Shown: positions 8,288-17,388, counted from the stretch's first letter. The stretch is DNA of 64,000 nucleotides from Planctomycetaceae bacterium (GCA_020638955.1 JACKHO010000002.1:868001-932000), one strand, 5' to 3'. Numbers and translations: made by a program. Notes: generated from the sequence alone by a model not told the origin.

Positions 8288-8773
8288 ATGATTGAGCAAA
8301 TGGCCGTTTTGGCACAAGGAGTTAACCCCGGTCAAGCTCTCGGAGCGATGATTTGCGGCCTGATCATTGGACTGGGGATTGGCTCGCTGATTGGGGCTGT
8401 AATCTTACGGGCTGCATGCGGGCTTATGAACAAAATCGCACCTGAATCGGTCCCGGAACCGGAGTTCGGCAGTGCTTTAGGAATTGTCGTTGTACGCCTC
8501 ATTGTGAACTTCGGACTCGGCTTCGTCATCGGTCTTGCATTTGGAGCAGTGAGCGGCGGCCAACCAGAACCAAGCCTTCTAATCGTGATGCAACTCTTCA
8601 ACTTCGCCGTAACCTTCATTGTGGGTTCTGCCATCATCATGGCCATGCTCCCCACCGATTTCGGCAAAGCCCTCCTCATTTCGCTGCTGGAGTTCGCAAT
8701 CATAATTTGCATTGGACTCATCATTCTCCTCGCTGTCGTTATGGTGGGATTGATCGTGGGTGGTCTCGGCTAA
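8288..8773 (+). CDS. Small integral membrane protein
   Basis: A 161-residue protein with about four membrane helices: one near residues 14-38 (Gly-rich, ALGAMICGLIIGLGIGSLIG), one near 62-85, one near 99-120 and one near 128-158. Loops are very short and few charges are present, so most of it lies in the membrane. Gly-zipper-like repeats are obvious. No family was recognised. The ATG at 8288 is chosen because an AGAGAG sequence precedes it and the upstream extension lacks protein character. A hairpin follows the stop codon, so it is probably transcribed alone. Confidence 0.7.
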   Translation: MIEQMAVLAQGVNPGQALGAMICGLIIGLGIGSLIGAVILRAACGLMNKIAPESVPEPEFGSALGIVVVRLIVNFGLGFVIGLAFGAVSGGQPEPSLLIVMQLFNFAVTFIVGSAIIMAMLPTDFGKALLISLLEFAIIICIGLIILLAVVMVGLIVGGLG

Positions 8774-8783
8774 CGAGTTTTGC

Positions 8784-8820
8784 CAGTGCCGTTTCAGCGA
8801 TTGTCGCTGGGACGGCACTG
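8784..8820 (+). terminator. Hairpin after the small membrane protein gene
   Basis: The arms 8784-8792 and 8812-8820 are perfectly complementary, and the inner bases extend the pairing. The hairpin is strong but not followed by a T run, so it may terminate weakly or stabilise the transcript end. Confidence 0.5.
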
Positions 8821-8848
8821 ACAACTTGACAGAGTGAGAGCAAATCGA

Positions 8849-9922
8849 ATGTTCTGCAAAACGTTGTCAGCAATCACCGCACTGGTTGTGCTTTGCTCCT
8901 CGGTAGGTCGCACGCTTTCAGCGGACGACCGCCCCAATTCAAATCAGCAGCGGCAGCGCCTCCTGCAGCGATTTCCAGATGCGGACACCAACAAAGACGG
9001 CGTCCTCTCCGACGAGGAAATTGCCGCCTATCGTAAGAAGGTAACGCAGGAGCGAAATCAACCGGCGCGAGTGCAGCCCACACACGCGAATGTGGCCTAC
9101 GGTTCGCACGAGCGACATGTCCTCGACTTCTGGGCTCCGTCTTCCGAAGAAAATGAGGATGCACAGTTCCCGCTGCTCATTTTCTTTCACGGCGGAGGAT
9201 TTGTCGCCGGTGACAAGTCCTCATTCGATCCCCGCCCATTTCTCGACGCGGGCATGGCTGTCGTCTCAGCGAATTATCGTTTCGTTGACGGCAAAGAAAC
9301 CCTCAGCCCCACCCCCCTGCACGACGGCGCCCGCGTCGTGCAATTTGTCAGAACGAAAGCCAAAGAATGGCAAATTGATCCAAACCGCATCGCCCTGAGC
9401 GGCAATTCTGCGGGAGCCGTCATGAGTCTCTGGATTGGTTTCCATGATGACTTGGCCAACCCGTCCAGCGATGATCCAGTTGCTCGGGAATCATCCCGCG
9501 TCGCTTGTATTGCTCCGCTGAATGGACCAACCATTCTGGAACCTGACTGGATTCACCAGCGCATGGGTGGCCCCCCGCACATTCATGGATCATTTCCCAA
9601 AATGTTCGGAGCCGAAGTCAGCGACAGTATGCAGCCCGAGGTTCAGAAACGCATTCTCGAAACATCTCCCATTCGGCATCTAACCAAAGATGATCCCCCT
9701 GCCCTGCTGGTCTACAACGGCAAGAATGAGGGCATCCCGCTGCCGGAATCAGCATCCACAGGCGTGCTCATTCACCACGCCTACTTCGGCGAAGCCCTCA
9801 AGGCCCGCATGGACGAAATCGGAGTCCCCTGCGAGTTCCATCCCGGGACCAATCCCAGCAGGGGCGACTACAACTTGGTCATCGACTGGATCAAGGACCA
9901 ATTTCAGCGAACCACCCAATAG
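8849..9922 (+). CDS. Exported alpha/beta-hydrolase (esterase/lipase-like) with an EF-hand
   Basis: A 357-residue protein with a signal peptide (about 1-25), then an EF-hand loop DADTNKDGVLSDEE at about 45-58, then an alpha/beta-hydrolase domain from about residue 80. The oxyanion motif HGGG lies at about 114-117 and the nucleophile elbow GNSAG at 185-189 (Ser187). This arrangement fits BD-FAE/esterase-lipase enzymes that cleave ester bonds, often on carbohydrates. The EF-hand suggests calcium binding outside the cytoplasm. A His in FHPGTNP near the C-terminus is a candidate for the catalytic His. The ATG at 8849 is preferred over a GTG at 8834 because it starts the signal peptide directly. 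Confidence 0.82.
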   Translation: MFCKTLSAITALVVLCSSVGRTLSADDRPNSNQQRQRLLQRFPDADTNKDGVLSDEEIAAYRKKVTQERNQPARVQPTHANVAYGSHERHVLDFWAPSSEENEDAQFPLLIFFHGGGFVAGDKSSFDPRPFLDAGMAVVSANYRFVDGKETLSPTPLHDGARVVQFVRTKAKEWQIDPNRIALSGNSAGAVMSLWIGFHDDLANPSSDDPVARESSRVACIAPLNGPTILEPDWIHQRMGGPPHIHGSFPKMFGAEVSDSMQPEVQKRILETSPIRHLTKDDPPALLVYNGKNEGIPLPESASTGVLIHHAYFGEALKARMDEIGVPCEFHPGTNPSRGDYNLVIDWIKDQFQRTTQ

Positions 9923-9974
9923 CCAGCCCTGACTTCTCGCGATACACTTTCCAGCGAGATTGAATCACTCGTAG

Positions 9975-10040
9975 GGTGGGTGAAGTCCGCCTTAGACCAA
10001 GTGCCTTTGGAAGACACTTGTTGTGCAGACGTAACCCACC
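9975..10040. repeat. REP-like nested palindrome
   Basis: Outer arms GGTGGGT (9975-9981) and ACCCACC (10034-10040) enclose an inner hairpin with arms CAAGTG (9998-10003) and CACTTG (10015-10020). It sits in the 224-base gap between the esterase and the YkgJ-type gene. Its shape is that of a short dispersed intergenic repeat; only one copy was seen in the window. Confidence 0.5.
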
Positions 10041-10146
10041 GTCAAACAGTGGCTTGCTCCGCGAACCAGCTAAGTGTGAGGAATGGTTCAGGTCGAGACA
10101 AATCCAAATCCACCACGGAACGGAAACCCGAAATCGTTAGCACGTC

Positions 10147-10590
10147 ATGCAAAAGAAAATCGCAAGAGAAGAACTGAAAGAGGGCGAAGTCCTCTGCGCC
10201 TATTGCACGGCACGTTGCTGCCGCTATTTCGCCCTACCAGTTGACACGCCCGACTGCCGGGCCGACTTTGACAATTTCCGCTGGTACATGGTGCATGGCC
10301 GTGTTGCCTTCTTCGTCGAAGATGGCACGTGGTACCTCATGATTTACGCCGACTGCAAACATCTGCAGGAAGACCATCGCTGCGGAATCTACGAAACGCG
10401 TCCGCAAATTTGTCGCAACTACTCCACTGACGCCTGCGAGTACGAAGACGACACGCTGTACGACATGTTCTTCGAAACACCGGAACAAATCTGGGAATAC
10501 GCCGAAGCACTGTACCCCGCGCAGCCTGGCCGCAAATTCTCATCTCAGCCCGTCAAGCCCGAACAAATCGCACTCCCACTCAGCAGCTAA
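10147..10590 (+). CDS. YkgJ family cysteine-cluster protein
   Basis: A 147-residue protein with the cysteine signature CAYCTARCC near the N-terminus (residues 17-25), then CKHL and CGIYETRPQICRNY, ending with the family's typical C-terminal half. This C-x2-C-x3-CC...C...C...C arrangement defines the YkgJ/UPF0153 group, thought to bind zinc or an iron-sulfur cluster. The function in most bacteria is not known. No signal peptide is visible. The ATG at 10147 gives the normal length. The next gene begins 42 bases later, so the two could be co-transcribed. Confidence 0.88.
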   Translation: MQKKIAREELKEGEVLCAYCTARCCRYFALPVDTPDCRADFDNFRWYMVHGRVAFFVEDGTWYLMIYADCKHLQEDHRCGIYETRPQICRNYSTDACEYEDDTLYDMFFETPEQIWEYAEALYPAQPGRKFSSQPVKPEQIALPLSS

Positions 10591-10632
10591 TCAACCTCCG
10601 CAGCAGCAAAACGGTTCATTACAGTTTCCTTC

Positions 10633-13029
10633 ATGCTCTCCCTCCTTGCCCAGAACGATGTTTCGGCGACCTCAACCATGCTTGAGTTCGACTGGCCGTA
10701 CACATTGGGAGATTGGGGGTTGGTTTTTGCGCTCTTCAGCTGGTGCCTGTTCACCATCTGGATCAACTACCGCGACGCTCAGAAGCTCTCCACGCTGTGG
10801 ATGATTTGGCTGACCGGATTGCGACTGGCCACTCTGCTCGTACTGTTCATCATCGCCCTCAACCCTCATTTGCGGCAGCAGAAGGAGGTGTATCGTCCCT
10901 CGCACGTCGCGTTGCTGGTCGACACGTCAACCTCCATGCAGCAGCCCGAGGTCGACCCCAGAGCCAACTCAGGCAACGCCCGCACTCGCATGGAAGCCGT
11001 TCGCGACTTACTTCAGGATTCCCCCCTCGTCGACGAGCTTCGCAAACAACACGTCATCGACGTCTACACCTTCGACAGTGACCTCAGCACCGTCAAAGCT
11101 CAAATTCCGTCAACGTTCGTCCCCGATGAATCGGCCACCACGGAATCAGCACCAGCTGAGAAAGTCGACTGGGATGTCATTCTCGAAACGGCTGGCAACT
11201 CGACAAACTTGGGCGACTCCCTCGACCGCCTCCTTTCAGAAATCCGCTCCCCCACTCTCTCCGGCGTCGTCATCTTCTCCGATGGTGCCCGCAACGCCGG
11301 TCGTGAAGTCCGCATTGCTCGTGACCGTGCACAAGACAATGGAGCGAGACTCGTAACGGTGGGGGTGGGCAGCACAACCCCGCCGGTCAACCTGGAAATC
11401 CCCAAGGTCGCCATGCCGACCGATGTCCAGAAGGGAGATTTGTTCGAGGTCACCGCCTACCTGCAGGGTGACGGAATTGCCGAAAAGACAGTGCTTGTTG
11501 AGCTGCTCGAAAAAGCAACCGGCGAGAATGAGCCCCGCGTGGTCGAGCGTCAGGAGCAAGCGGCGCCGGAAGACGGAGAACTCTTCGAAGTCACATTCAG
11601 CCGCAACCCCAGCGAACCCGGCGAATATGAATACACTCTCCGGGCCACTGTACCGGGAGTTGTGGAAACGCGCGAAGACGACAACGAAGAAGTCCGCACG
11701 GTCAACATTTTCGACCGCCCCCTCAAAGTACTCATGATTGCTGGCGGCCCCATGCGCGATTATCGCTACGCCAGAACAATCCTACATCGCCACCCCTCAC
11801 TCGAAGTCGACGTCTGGCTCCAATCCGGCGGAGTAGGATCAAGCCAGGAATCACATCAGCTTCTCTACCGCTTCCCCGAAACGCGTGAGGAAGTCTTCCA
11901 GTACGACCTGCTCATTGCATTCGATGCCGACTGGTCACAGGTCACGTCCGAACAGCAACAGCAAATTCTGGAATGGGTGAATAACGAAGGGGGCGGCGTC
12001 ATTCTCATGGCAGGCGACGTCAACACGCCGCAGCTCGCCGCCAAACCGGACAACTACGAAACGCTGCTGAAACTTTACCCCGTCCTGCTCGATGCAGTCG
12101 GCCTGCGTCTGGGCTCGCGTGATGAAGCCACCACGGCCTATCACGTCGGACTCACGCAGGAAGGTCAGGCCGCCGAATTCCTCAAGCTCGATGAGTCGGG
12201 CGACTCCGATCCCTGGAAAGACTTTTCTGGCGTCTACGGATGCTATCCCACACGCGGGGTGAAGGCGGGAACAACCGTCTACGCCGAATTCACCGATCCC
12301 CTTTCACGCGGGGCCGGTGGACAACCCGTCATGCTGGGAACGCAGAAATACGGACAGGGAACGGTGTTGTACATCGGCAGCCCGGAACTGTGGCGACTGC
12401 GGTCGCTCAATCCCGCATTCCTCGACCGCTTCTGGACAAAACTCTGCCGCAAAGCGGCGGAAGGACGTTCAAAACGCGGCCTGCAACGAGCCATGTTTAT
12501 CCTGGAAGGCCGCGACTACAACGTACGGCAAACCATCCCATTGCGGGTGCGAGCGGTGAACTCCAAGTTCGAACCACTCGACGCCGATACCATGACGGTC
12601 GAAGTCTACACCCCCAGTGGACGACCACTCGTCCCGGCCCTCACACTGCGTCGCGACCAGCACCGCCCCGCCGAATACACAGGCGATTTGCGCCCCGCCG
12701 ATCCGGGCCGCTACCGCCTCGAATTCGGCCTGCCCGACTCCACCGAAACCGTCACGGCAGAAATCCACGTCGGCATCTCAAAGCTCGAAGCCGCTTCGCT
12801 CGTGCAAGATGTCGATACGCTCACCTCGCTCGCGCGTGACACGGGTGGCAAGTACATCACTCTCGCAGCCGCTGCCACAGAAATCCCCGCCCTGCTTCCC
12901 AACAAGGGAGAGCGGTCCATCATCGACGAGCAAATCCAGGAAAAGTGGGATCACTTCGCCATCATCCTGCTGCTCGTCTTCTTCCTCTCTGCTGAGTGGC
13001 TCACTCGCAAATTATTGAAGCTGGCTTAG
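10633..13029 (+). CDS. vWA-domain membrane protein with glutamine-amidotransferase-like fold
   Basis: A 798-residue protein. Two membrane helices lie at about 28-45 and 57-77, followed by a von Willebrand A domain whose metal-site motif DTSTS is at 97-101. FSDGARNAG follows later in the domain. The middle (from KVLMIAGGPMRDYRY, including WVNNEGGGVILMAGD) looks like a class I glutamine-amidotransferase fold without its catalytic Cys. A last membrane helix lies near the C-terminus (IILLLVFFLSAEW). Proteins of this build are common in planctomycetes next to MoxR/DUF58 genes; their role is unproven. It begins with the same LEFDW segment as the partial protein at 62549 and shares its layout with the one at 58172-60943. 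A terminator follows. Confidence 0.8.
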   Translation: MLSLLAQNDVSATSTMLEFDWPYTLGDWGLVFALFSWCLFTIWINYRDAQKLSTLWMIWLTGLRLATLLVLFIIALNPHLRQQKEVYRPSHVALLVDTSTSMQQPEVDPRANSGNARTRMEAVRDLLQDSPLVDELRKQHVIDVYTFDSDLSTVKAQIPSTFVPDESATTESAPAEKVDWDVILETAGNSTNLGDSLDRLLSEIRSPTLSGVVIFSDGARNAGREVRIARDRAQDNGARLVTVGVGSTTPPVNLEIPKVAMPTDVQKGDLFEVTAYLQGDGIAEKTVLVELLEKATGENEPRVVERQEQAAPEDGELFEVTFSRNPSEPGEYEYTLRATVPGVVETREDDNEEVRTVNIFDRPLKVLMIAGGPMRDYRYARTILHRHPSLEVDVWLQSGGVGSSQESHQLLYRFPETREEVFQYDLLIAFDADWSQVTSEQQQQILEWVNNEGGGVILMAGDVNTPQLAAKPDNYETLLKLYPVLLDAVGLRLGSRDEATTAYHVGLTQEGQAAEFLKLDESGDSDPWKDFSGVYGCYPTRGVKAGTTVYAEFTDPLSRGAGGQPVMLGTQKYGQGTVLYIGSPELWRLRSLNPAFLDRFWTKLCRKAAEGRSKRGLQRAMFILEGRDYNVRQTIPLRVRAVNSKFEPLDADTMTVEVYTPSGRPLVPALTLRRDQHRPAEYTGDLRPADPGRYRLEFGLPDSTETVTAEIHVGISKLEAASLVQDVDTLTSLARDTGGKYITLAAAATEIPALLPNKGERSIIDEQIQEKWDHFAIILLLVFFLSAEWLTRKLLKLA

Positions 13030-13079
13030 CGCATCTGCGCAACCACGTCTGTTCCGGTTAAGCATCGGCCCCATCGGCC

Positions 13080-13101
13080 AAAAGGTCACAGGTGACCTTT
13101 T
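13080..13101 (+). terminator. Perfect palindrome after the first vWA gene
   Basis: Arms 13080-13089 and 13092-13101 are exactly complementary, with A4 at the left and T4 at the right, so it can act as a terminator in both directions. It lies at the proposed left end of the inverted segment. Confidence 0.6.
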
Positions 13102-13137
13102 CGCAGGGCCATCCTACCAACCGGAGCAACACTCAGC

Positions 13138-14010
13138 ATGCCGACCGCGCAGCTCACCGAACGCATTGCCGACTGGAATCGGCAATTGCAGGTTCAAAGC
13201 GAGGAGCGTCTGGTCAAGAACGTCGCCCTGACCGGGAACATGTCCCGCAACGGTTACGCGTATGATGACCAGGCACACTTCCGAAGCCGTTCCCTCTACA
13301 ACGGCAAACCGGTCTTCCTCGATCATGCCCACAACGGACAACGTCCCCAACTGCGAAGTACGCGCGACCTCGTCGGTTCGATCATTAACCCGCGCATCGA
13401 AGAAGGACGGGTTCGTGGCGACATCCGGGGTGGTCGATACCGACTCTGGACGCACTTTCCTCTCGCACTCGTCGAAGCCAACACACCGGGAGTTGGCATG
13501 TCTCACGTGGTACTCGCCGAGCGGACCAACGACGGCAAACGGGTGAAGCCGCATCAGCGACGTCCTCTCCGTCGACGTCGTCGTGAATCCCGCCACGACC
13601 AGCACGTTTCAGGAGTCGACATCGACTCCCGAACTGGCCGATACACCACTCGATTTGACGTCCCTCACCGAACCGCTCGGTGCCAAAGCAGTCGAAGAGC
13701 AACTCGCCGCACTGCGAACCGAACGCGATCAGCTTCTAACGGAAGTCGATGCCCTCCGCGCCTCGCAGCGAAAAAGCGACATCGAACAGCTCGTGCAGGA
13801 GTCGGGACTCCTGCGGAAGCCGTCGACGCGTCATTCCGCACGCAGCTTGAACAGGCCGCGTCGACTTCCGCTGCGAAACAGCTCGTTCGCGAGCGACAGC
13901 AACTCGTGCGACGGCTCGGATCGCTGGCCACTCCTCACAGTGCGCCCCGTACCAACACCGTCCCGAACGATGCCGCCAACTTCATCAGCGCCATCAAGCA
14001 TCGCTCATAA
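13138..14010 (+). pseudogene. Phage prohead-protease-like gene with four compensating frameshifts
   Basis: The 290-codon frame is open from ATG to stop, but the protein character jumps between two frames. Frame 1 is protein-like to about 13430 (KPVFLDHAHNG, VRGDIR). The second frame then reads VVDTDSGRTFL. Frame 1 resumes with LALVEANTPGVGMSHVVLAE, the second frame reads ISDVLSVDVVVNPATT and a long Gln/Glu-rich segment from about 13550 to 13800, and frame 1 closes with AEAVDASFRTQLEQ. Each jump fits a single base: an extra G near 13430, a missing base near 13460, an extra C near 13548 and a missing C near 13805. The reconstructed protein has VEANTPGVGMSH, like prohead proteases/scaffold proteins, and a coiled-coil tail. 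It sits directly before the capsid gene. As written, the frame encodes an Arg-rich nonsense segment of about 85 residues. Loss of function or base-call errors are both possible. Confidence 0.7.
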
Positions 14011-14076
14011 CGACAACCAACACACACTCAACCTCTCTTCTCTACGTCACTCCCTCTTCACTGTCAGGAATTCATT

Positions 14077-15285
14077 ATGCAAGGTACCGACCTCAAAACA
14101 CTCATTGAATCTCACGGAGCCGCCGGCTTCTACAAGAAGATTGTGCAACTGCTCAACGAAAACCAGGTTTCGCCAGACGACTTCTCCTACTACGAACTCG
14201 CCCAGGCCTGTGGCATTCTTCCCAAGCTGCGGTCCCTCCGCGAATCCTTCCTCCCCAGCGACGCCCGACTGAATTCGACCGCCGCCATTGGACATTTGCT
14301 CCAGGAAAACGTGGGCACCAGCCTGTTCCAGGTCATCACGGGAGAACTCATCGCCCGCAAAGTCATCGAAGGTTACGAAGACGAGTCAGGATTCATTGGC
14401 GACAAACTGGTCACCACAGTTCCCAGCCGTCTGCGAAACACAAAAATCGCCGGTTTCAAAGCTCTGGCTGGTCCAACCGAGGTCACCGAAGGACAGCCAT
14501 ATCAGGAATCGACCTTCGAAGAGAAGTACGTCACCACCATCGAATCGAAGCAGGGACGCATCCTCAGCATCAACGAAGAACTCATCGCCTTCGATCAGAC
14601 TGGCGAAATTCATCGTCGTGCGATGGCTCTCGGGTACTACCTGCGACAGGAACGGGAACGCACCATTGTCCGCGCCGTTACCGACGCTGATGCAGGCGGC
14701 GGCAACTACGTGTATCGTCCCGCTGGTGTCGGCTCGGCACTCTACGCCACCGACGGATCAAATCGAAACTACGTCGGCACTGGCAACGTCACTTCAACGG
14801 ATTTCGCCAGCCCCGTTCCGCTCGTCGACTGGACCGACGTCGAAGAAGTTCTGCACTATCGGGCCACACAAGTCAAAGACGACCGCATTGATGGTGACCA
14901 GCGCCCCATCATCGCGCCAGCCCGACAAATTCTCGTTTCGGAACGACTGCGTGGTACAGCTCGCAGCATTGTGAACTCCACCGAAATCGTCACGAGCACT
15001 CCGCAAGGCGAACTGCGCTGTGCCAACCCCATCAATGGCATGGTTGAAGTGCTCAGCTCTCCATTCGTTGATGAACAAGGTGCGGCAGCAGCTCAAGACT
15101 GGTTCATCGGCGACTTCAAACGGCAGTTTGTCTGGACCGAAATCTGGCCAGTCCAGACCTTTCTGCAACAGGCCGAAAGCGAATCTGCCTTCGAACGTGA
15201 CGTCGTGCTCCGCGTGAAGGCGCGTTACTACGGCGGCATCAGCGCCGTCGACACTGCCTTCGTTACCAAGGTCGCGGGTGCCTAG
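14077..15285 (+). CDS. Phage major capsid protein (HK97-like)
   Basis: A 402-residue intact protein. The N-terminal part (about 1-75) is helical and charged, like a scaffold or delta domain. The rest has the features of HK97-type capsid proteins: a variable loop region with GFKALAGPTEVTEGQPYQ, then EEKYVTTIESKQGRILSINEELIAFDQ, later ILVSERLRGTARSIVN, and a C-terminal strand-rich part ending GISAVDTAFVTKVAGA. It forms the icosahedral head in phages and gene transfer agents. The ATG at 14077 is preceded by AGGAA at 8 bases. It follows the damaged protease gene, as in phage head modules, but no portal, connector or tail genes are near. The intact frame suggests recent arrival or selection. Confidence 0.75.
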   Translation: MQGTDLKTLIESHGAAGFYKKIVQLLNENQVSPDDFSYYELAQACGILPKLRSLRESFLPSDARLNSTAAIGHLLQENVGTSLFQVITGELIARKVIEGYEDESGFIGDKLVTTVPSRLRNTKIAGFKALAGPTEVTEGQPYQESTFEEKYVTTIESKQGRILSINEELIAFDQTGEIHRRAMALGYYLRQERERTIVRAVTDADAGGGNYVYRPAGVGSALYATDGSNRNYVGTGNVTSTDFASPVPLVDWTDVEEVLHYRATQVKDDRIDGDQRPIIAPARQILVSERLRGTARSIVNSTEIVTSTPQGELRCANPINGMVEVLSSPFVDEQGAAAAQDWFIGDFKRQFVWTEIWPVQTFLQQAESESAFERDVVLRVKARYYGGISAVDTAFVTKVAGA

Positions 15286-15323
15286 TCCCCAGCCTTGGGG
15301 ATGAACGAAACCTCCTCTCCCCC

Positions 15324-15421
15324 GCGGCAGCAGAGTCAAAGCGTGGCTCTATTCGCTTTGAGCAATCAATTCTTCGCATACTCTTGATTGACCGTCCCCG
15401 GACGACGTGCTCTGCTGCCGC
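15324..15421. other. Cloverleaf-like structured element
   Basis: A perfect 12-bp outer stem (15324-15335 with 15410-15421) encloses three hairpins. Their arms are 337-343/354-360 (7 bp), 363-369/384-390 (7 bp) and 393-396/401-404 (4 bp), with 15000 to be added to each number. It lies in the 480-base gap after the capsid gene. It could be a structured RNA or an inverted-repeat insertion. The strand is not fixed by the sequence. No known RNA family was recognised. Confidence 0.5.
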
Positions 15422-15433
15422 ATTCTTGCTCCC

Positions 15434-15465
15434 GAAAACATGTTGCCGAACGGCAACATGTTTTC
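15434..15465. terminator. Strong bidirectional hairpin downstream of the capsid gene
   Basis: Two 15-base arms (15434-15448 and 15451-15465) are exactly complementary with only two bases between them, and there are A4/T4 ends. A second, smaller hairpin follows at once (15466-15472 with 15482-15488). The rest of the gap up to 15765 holds no recognised gene. The most likely role is terminating the capsid transcript. Confidence 0.6.
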
Positions 15466-15765
15466 GTTGCGCATCATCGCCGCGCAACGTTCTCTCCAGA
15501 AGCGACTTGCGTCCCAACACTGCGACCACGCTGATACGCGTGCTGCCTGAAAGCATCATTGACCTGTTGACGCATTAAAGTTCGTGAACACACAAATGAT
15601 CGCCACACATTGGCCGTAAGCCTCAATGGGAAATAACGTTGCGCCCGGATGCCAAAGTTGCCACAAAGATTTCTGAACACTTTGGCACTCGGACTGCTTA
15701 ACAGTGTGATCAACGAAAGTTTCCAAACGACTCTCTCACTCTCTCACACATTTTGGAGTCACGTC

Positions 15766-16080
15766 ATGTTCATCCTGGCAACCCAACTCTGGAACGATGA
15801 AGCCGGTTTCGTCGTCTCCGCCGAACTCGTCCTTATTGCAACAATCCTGGTCCTCGGAATGGTCGTCGGCCTCGCCGAAGTCTCCAACGGCCTGAACCAG
15901 GAACTCGAAGACGTCGCCTCCGCGTTCGGCAGTGTAAATCAGACATTCCGCTTCGCCGGTGTCAGCGGCCACAAAGGCTGGGTTGTCGGAAGTTCGTTCA
16001 AAGACGTTGAGGATTTCTGTGACAGTCAGTTCGACATCAACTGCGACAGCAAGTCACAAGGCGAGTCACCGAAGTACTAA
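15766..16080 (+). CDS. Small single-helix exported protein, Flp-pilin-like
   Basis: A 104-residue protein. Residues 9-35 read NDEAGFVVSAELVLIATILV and onward, which resembles type IVb (Flp) prepilins: a charged start, EAG, then a conserved Glu inside a long hydrophobic helix. The rest (GLAEVSNGLNQELEDVASAF, then VNQTFRFAGVSGHKG and a Cys pair in DFCDSQFDINCD) is not typical of short Flp pilins. I infer a pilin-like surface protein; sorting or processing is unproven. The ATG at 15766 is preceded by GGAG at 7 bases. A strong terminator follows. A true Flp-like pilin gene is at 62187-62378. Confidence 0.65.
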   Translation: MFILATQLWNDEAGFVVSAELVLIATILVLGMVVGLAEVSNGLNQELEDVASAFGSVNQTFRFAGVSGHKGWVVGSSFKDVEDFCDSQFDINCDSKSQGESPKY

Positions 16081-16110
16081 GAACTCGCAGTAATTGGAAT
16101 TCACAATGCG

Positions 16111-16142
16111 AAAAAGGCACGCCGCATGGCGTGCCTTTTTTT
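16111..16142 (+). terminator. Rho-independent terminator, probably bidirectional
   Basis: Arms GGCACGCC (16116-16123) and GGCGTGCC (16128-16135) with a 4-base loop, flanked by A5 on the left and a T run to 16142 on the right. It separates the pilin-like gene from the convergent M16 peptidase gene and can serve both. Confidence 0.9.
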
Positions 16143-16164
16143 ATTGGCCGTTCAAGTTTTCAAT

Positions 16165-17388
16165 CTACTTGCCCTCAAAAGGGCCATACCCCATGCTGGT
16201 CGACTGCGCAAGTGGAAACTCTGCCAACAGCTCGTGAACATCTTTCAGGCTGAGTTTTGCGAGCGTTTCCAAGTCATCTTCCACGCTGCGATATCCCTGA
16301 CCGCTCAACCAGTTCCCTCCCAGCGACGTCAGCCGTCCCATCGGGCGTTCACTTCCCAGTACCACGCGCGAACCAACTTTCGTGCGGGCCCGCTCAAACT
16401 CCTCGGCAGACGGACCGTTCTTGTTGAACTCTTCGTAAATCTGTCGAACTTTGTCCAGGTTCTGCAGCGTCAATTCAGGTCGGCAACAGACGTACGTCGA
16501 CCAGGCGCCAGCGCCAATGTAGTCATTGAAACTTAAGTCTGCCGACTCAGCATGCCCGGGATCAACAAGCTCCCAATACAGACGACCGCTCGAATCATCC
16601 CCCACCATGACCGAGACGAGTTCCGCAATGTACCGCTGAGCGCTGTCACCGCTCGGCGCTGAGGCCATTTGCATGACGTGCTGCTGATTCAACGTCGCGT
16701 CCAGAAGCCATTGTGACTTCGTCTCAACCTGAGGCGTTTCCACAGTTCGCTCAGGTTGTCCAGCCGGCCAACCAATGCAGAATTCATTCGCCAGCCCGAG
16801 CAGCTCATCCCAGTCGACACGGCCCGCTGCCACCAGCACGATATTACCAGCCTGATAATGCACGTTGTGATACGCCCGCATTTGCGCTGACGTCAGAGCC
16901 CCCACCGACTCTGCCGTACCAAGAATACTGTTCCCCAGCGGATGCCCACTGAAGTGAAACGACATCGCCTGTTCGTACAAGTGAAACGGCGGCATGTCGC
17001 GGTACATGCCGATTTCTTCAATGATCACCTGCTTTTCGACGTCGAAGTCATCATCCCGCAGACTCGGTCGAATGAGGGTCGTCAGCAGCGTAAACGTTCG
17101 CCGCAAATACTCGGGAAGAATCGCCGCGTAGTAGCAGGTGACTTCTTCACTCGTCGATGCGTTGTACTTGGCCCCGACCTCATCGAAGATTCGATTCACA
17201 TCTTCGGCGGTGTAGTGCTCATCTCCCTTGAACGCCATATGCTCCAGGAAATGGCTCACCCCCGACACCTCGGGCGATTCATCGCGTGAGCCCGTCTTCA
17301 CGAAGAAACCCAACGCCAGACTTTCGGCGGTCGGATTCGACTCCGCAATAATGGTTAACCCGTTGGGTAGCTGGGTGTGCTGAAACAT
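16165..17388 (-). CDS. M16 family zinc peptidase (pitrilysin/processing-peptidase type)
   Basis: A 407-residue protein with the inverted zinc motif HFLEH at 46-50 inside GVSHFLEHMAFKG and the distal Glu in the VIIEEIGMYRD segment near 124. The C-terminal half has the second, inactive M16 domain with the conserved GNWLSGQGYRS-like region (R and Y residues). M16B enzymes act as dimers or pairs that degrade or process peptides. There is no signal peptide, so it should be cytoplasmic. The ATG at 17388 (MFQHTQLPNGLTIIAE) matches where family members begin; the frame is open 21 codons further upstream but without similarity. It shares a bidirectional terminator with the convergent pilin-like gene. 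Confidence 0.9.
   Translation of the reverse strand: MFQHTQLPNGLTIIAESNPTAESLALGFFVKTGSRDESPEVSGVSHFLEHMAFKGDEHYTAEDVNRIFDEVGAKYNASTSEEVTCYYAAILPEYLRRTFTLLTTLIRPSLRDDDFDVEKQVIIEEIGMYRDMPPFHLYEQAMSFHFSGHPLGNSILGTAESVGALTSAQMRAYHNVHYQAGNIVLVAAGRVDWDELLGLANEFCIGWPAGQPERTVETPQVETKSQWLLDATLNQQHVMQMASAPSGDSAQRYIAELVSVMVGDDSSGRLYWELVDPGHAESADLSFNDYIGAGAWSTYVCCRPELTLQNLDKVRQIYEEFNKNGPSAEEFERARTKVGSRVVLGSERPMGRLTSLGGNWLSGQGYRSVEDDLETLAKLSLKDVHELLAEFPLAQSTSMGYGPFEGK

Noticed and set aside
15434..15465. Phage attachment site or integration border
   Set aside because: Although perfect and next to the capsid gene, it has A/T ends like a terminator, no second copy in the window and no integrase gene nearby.
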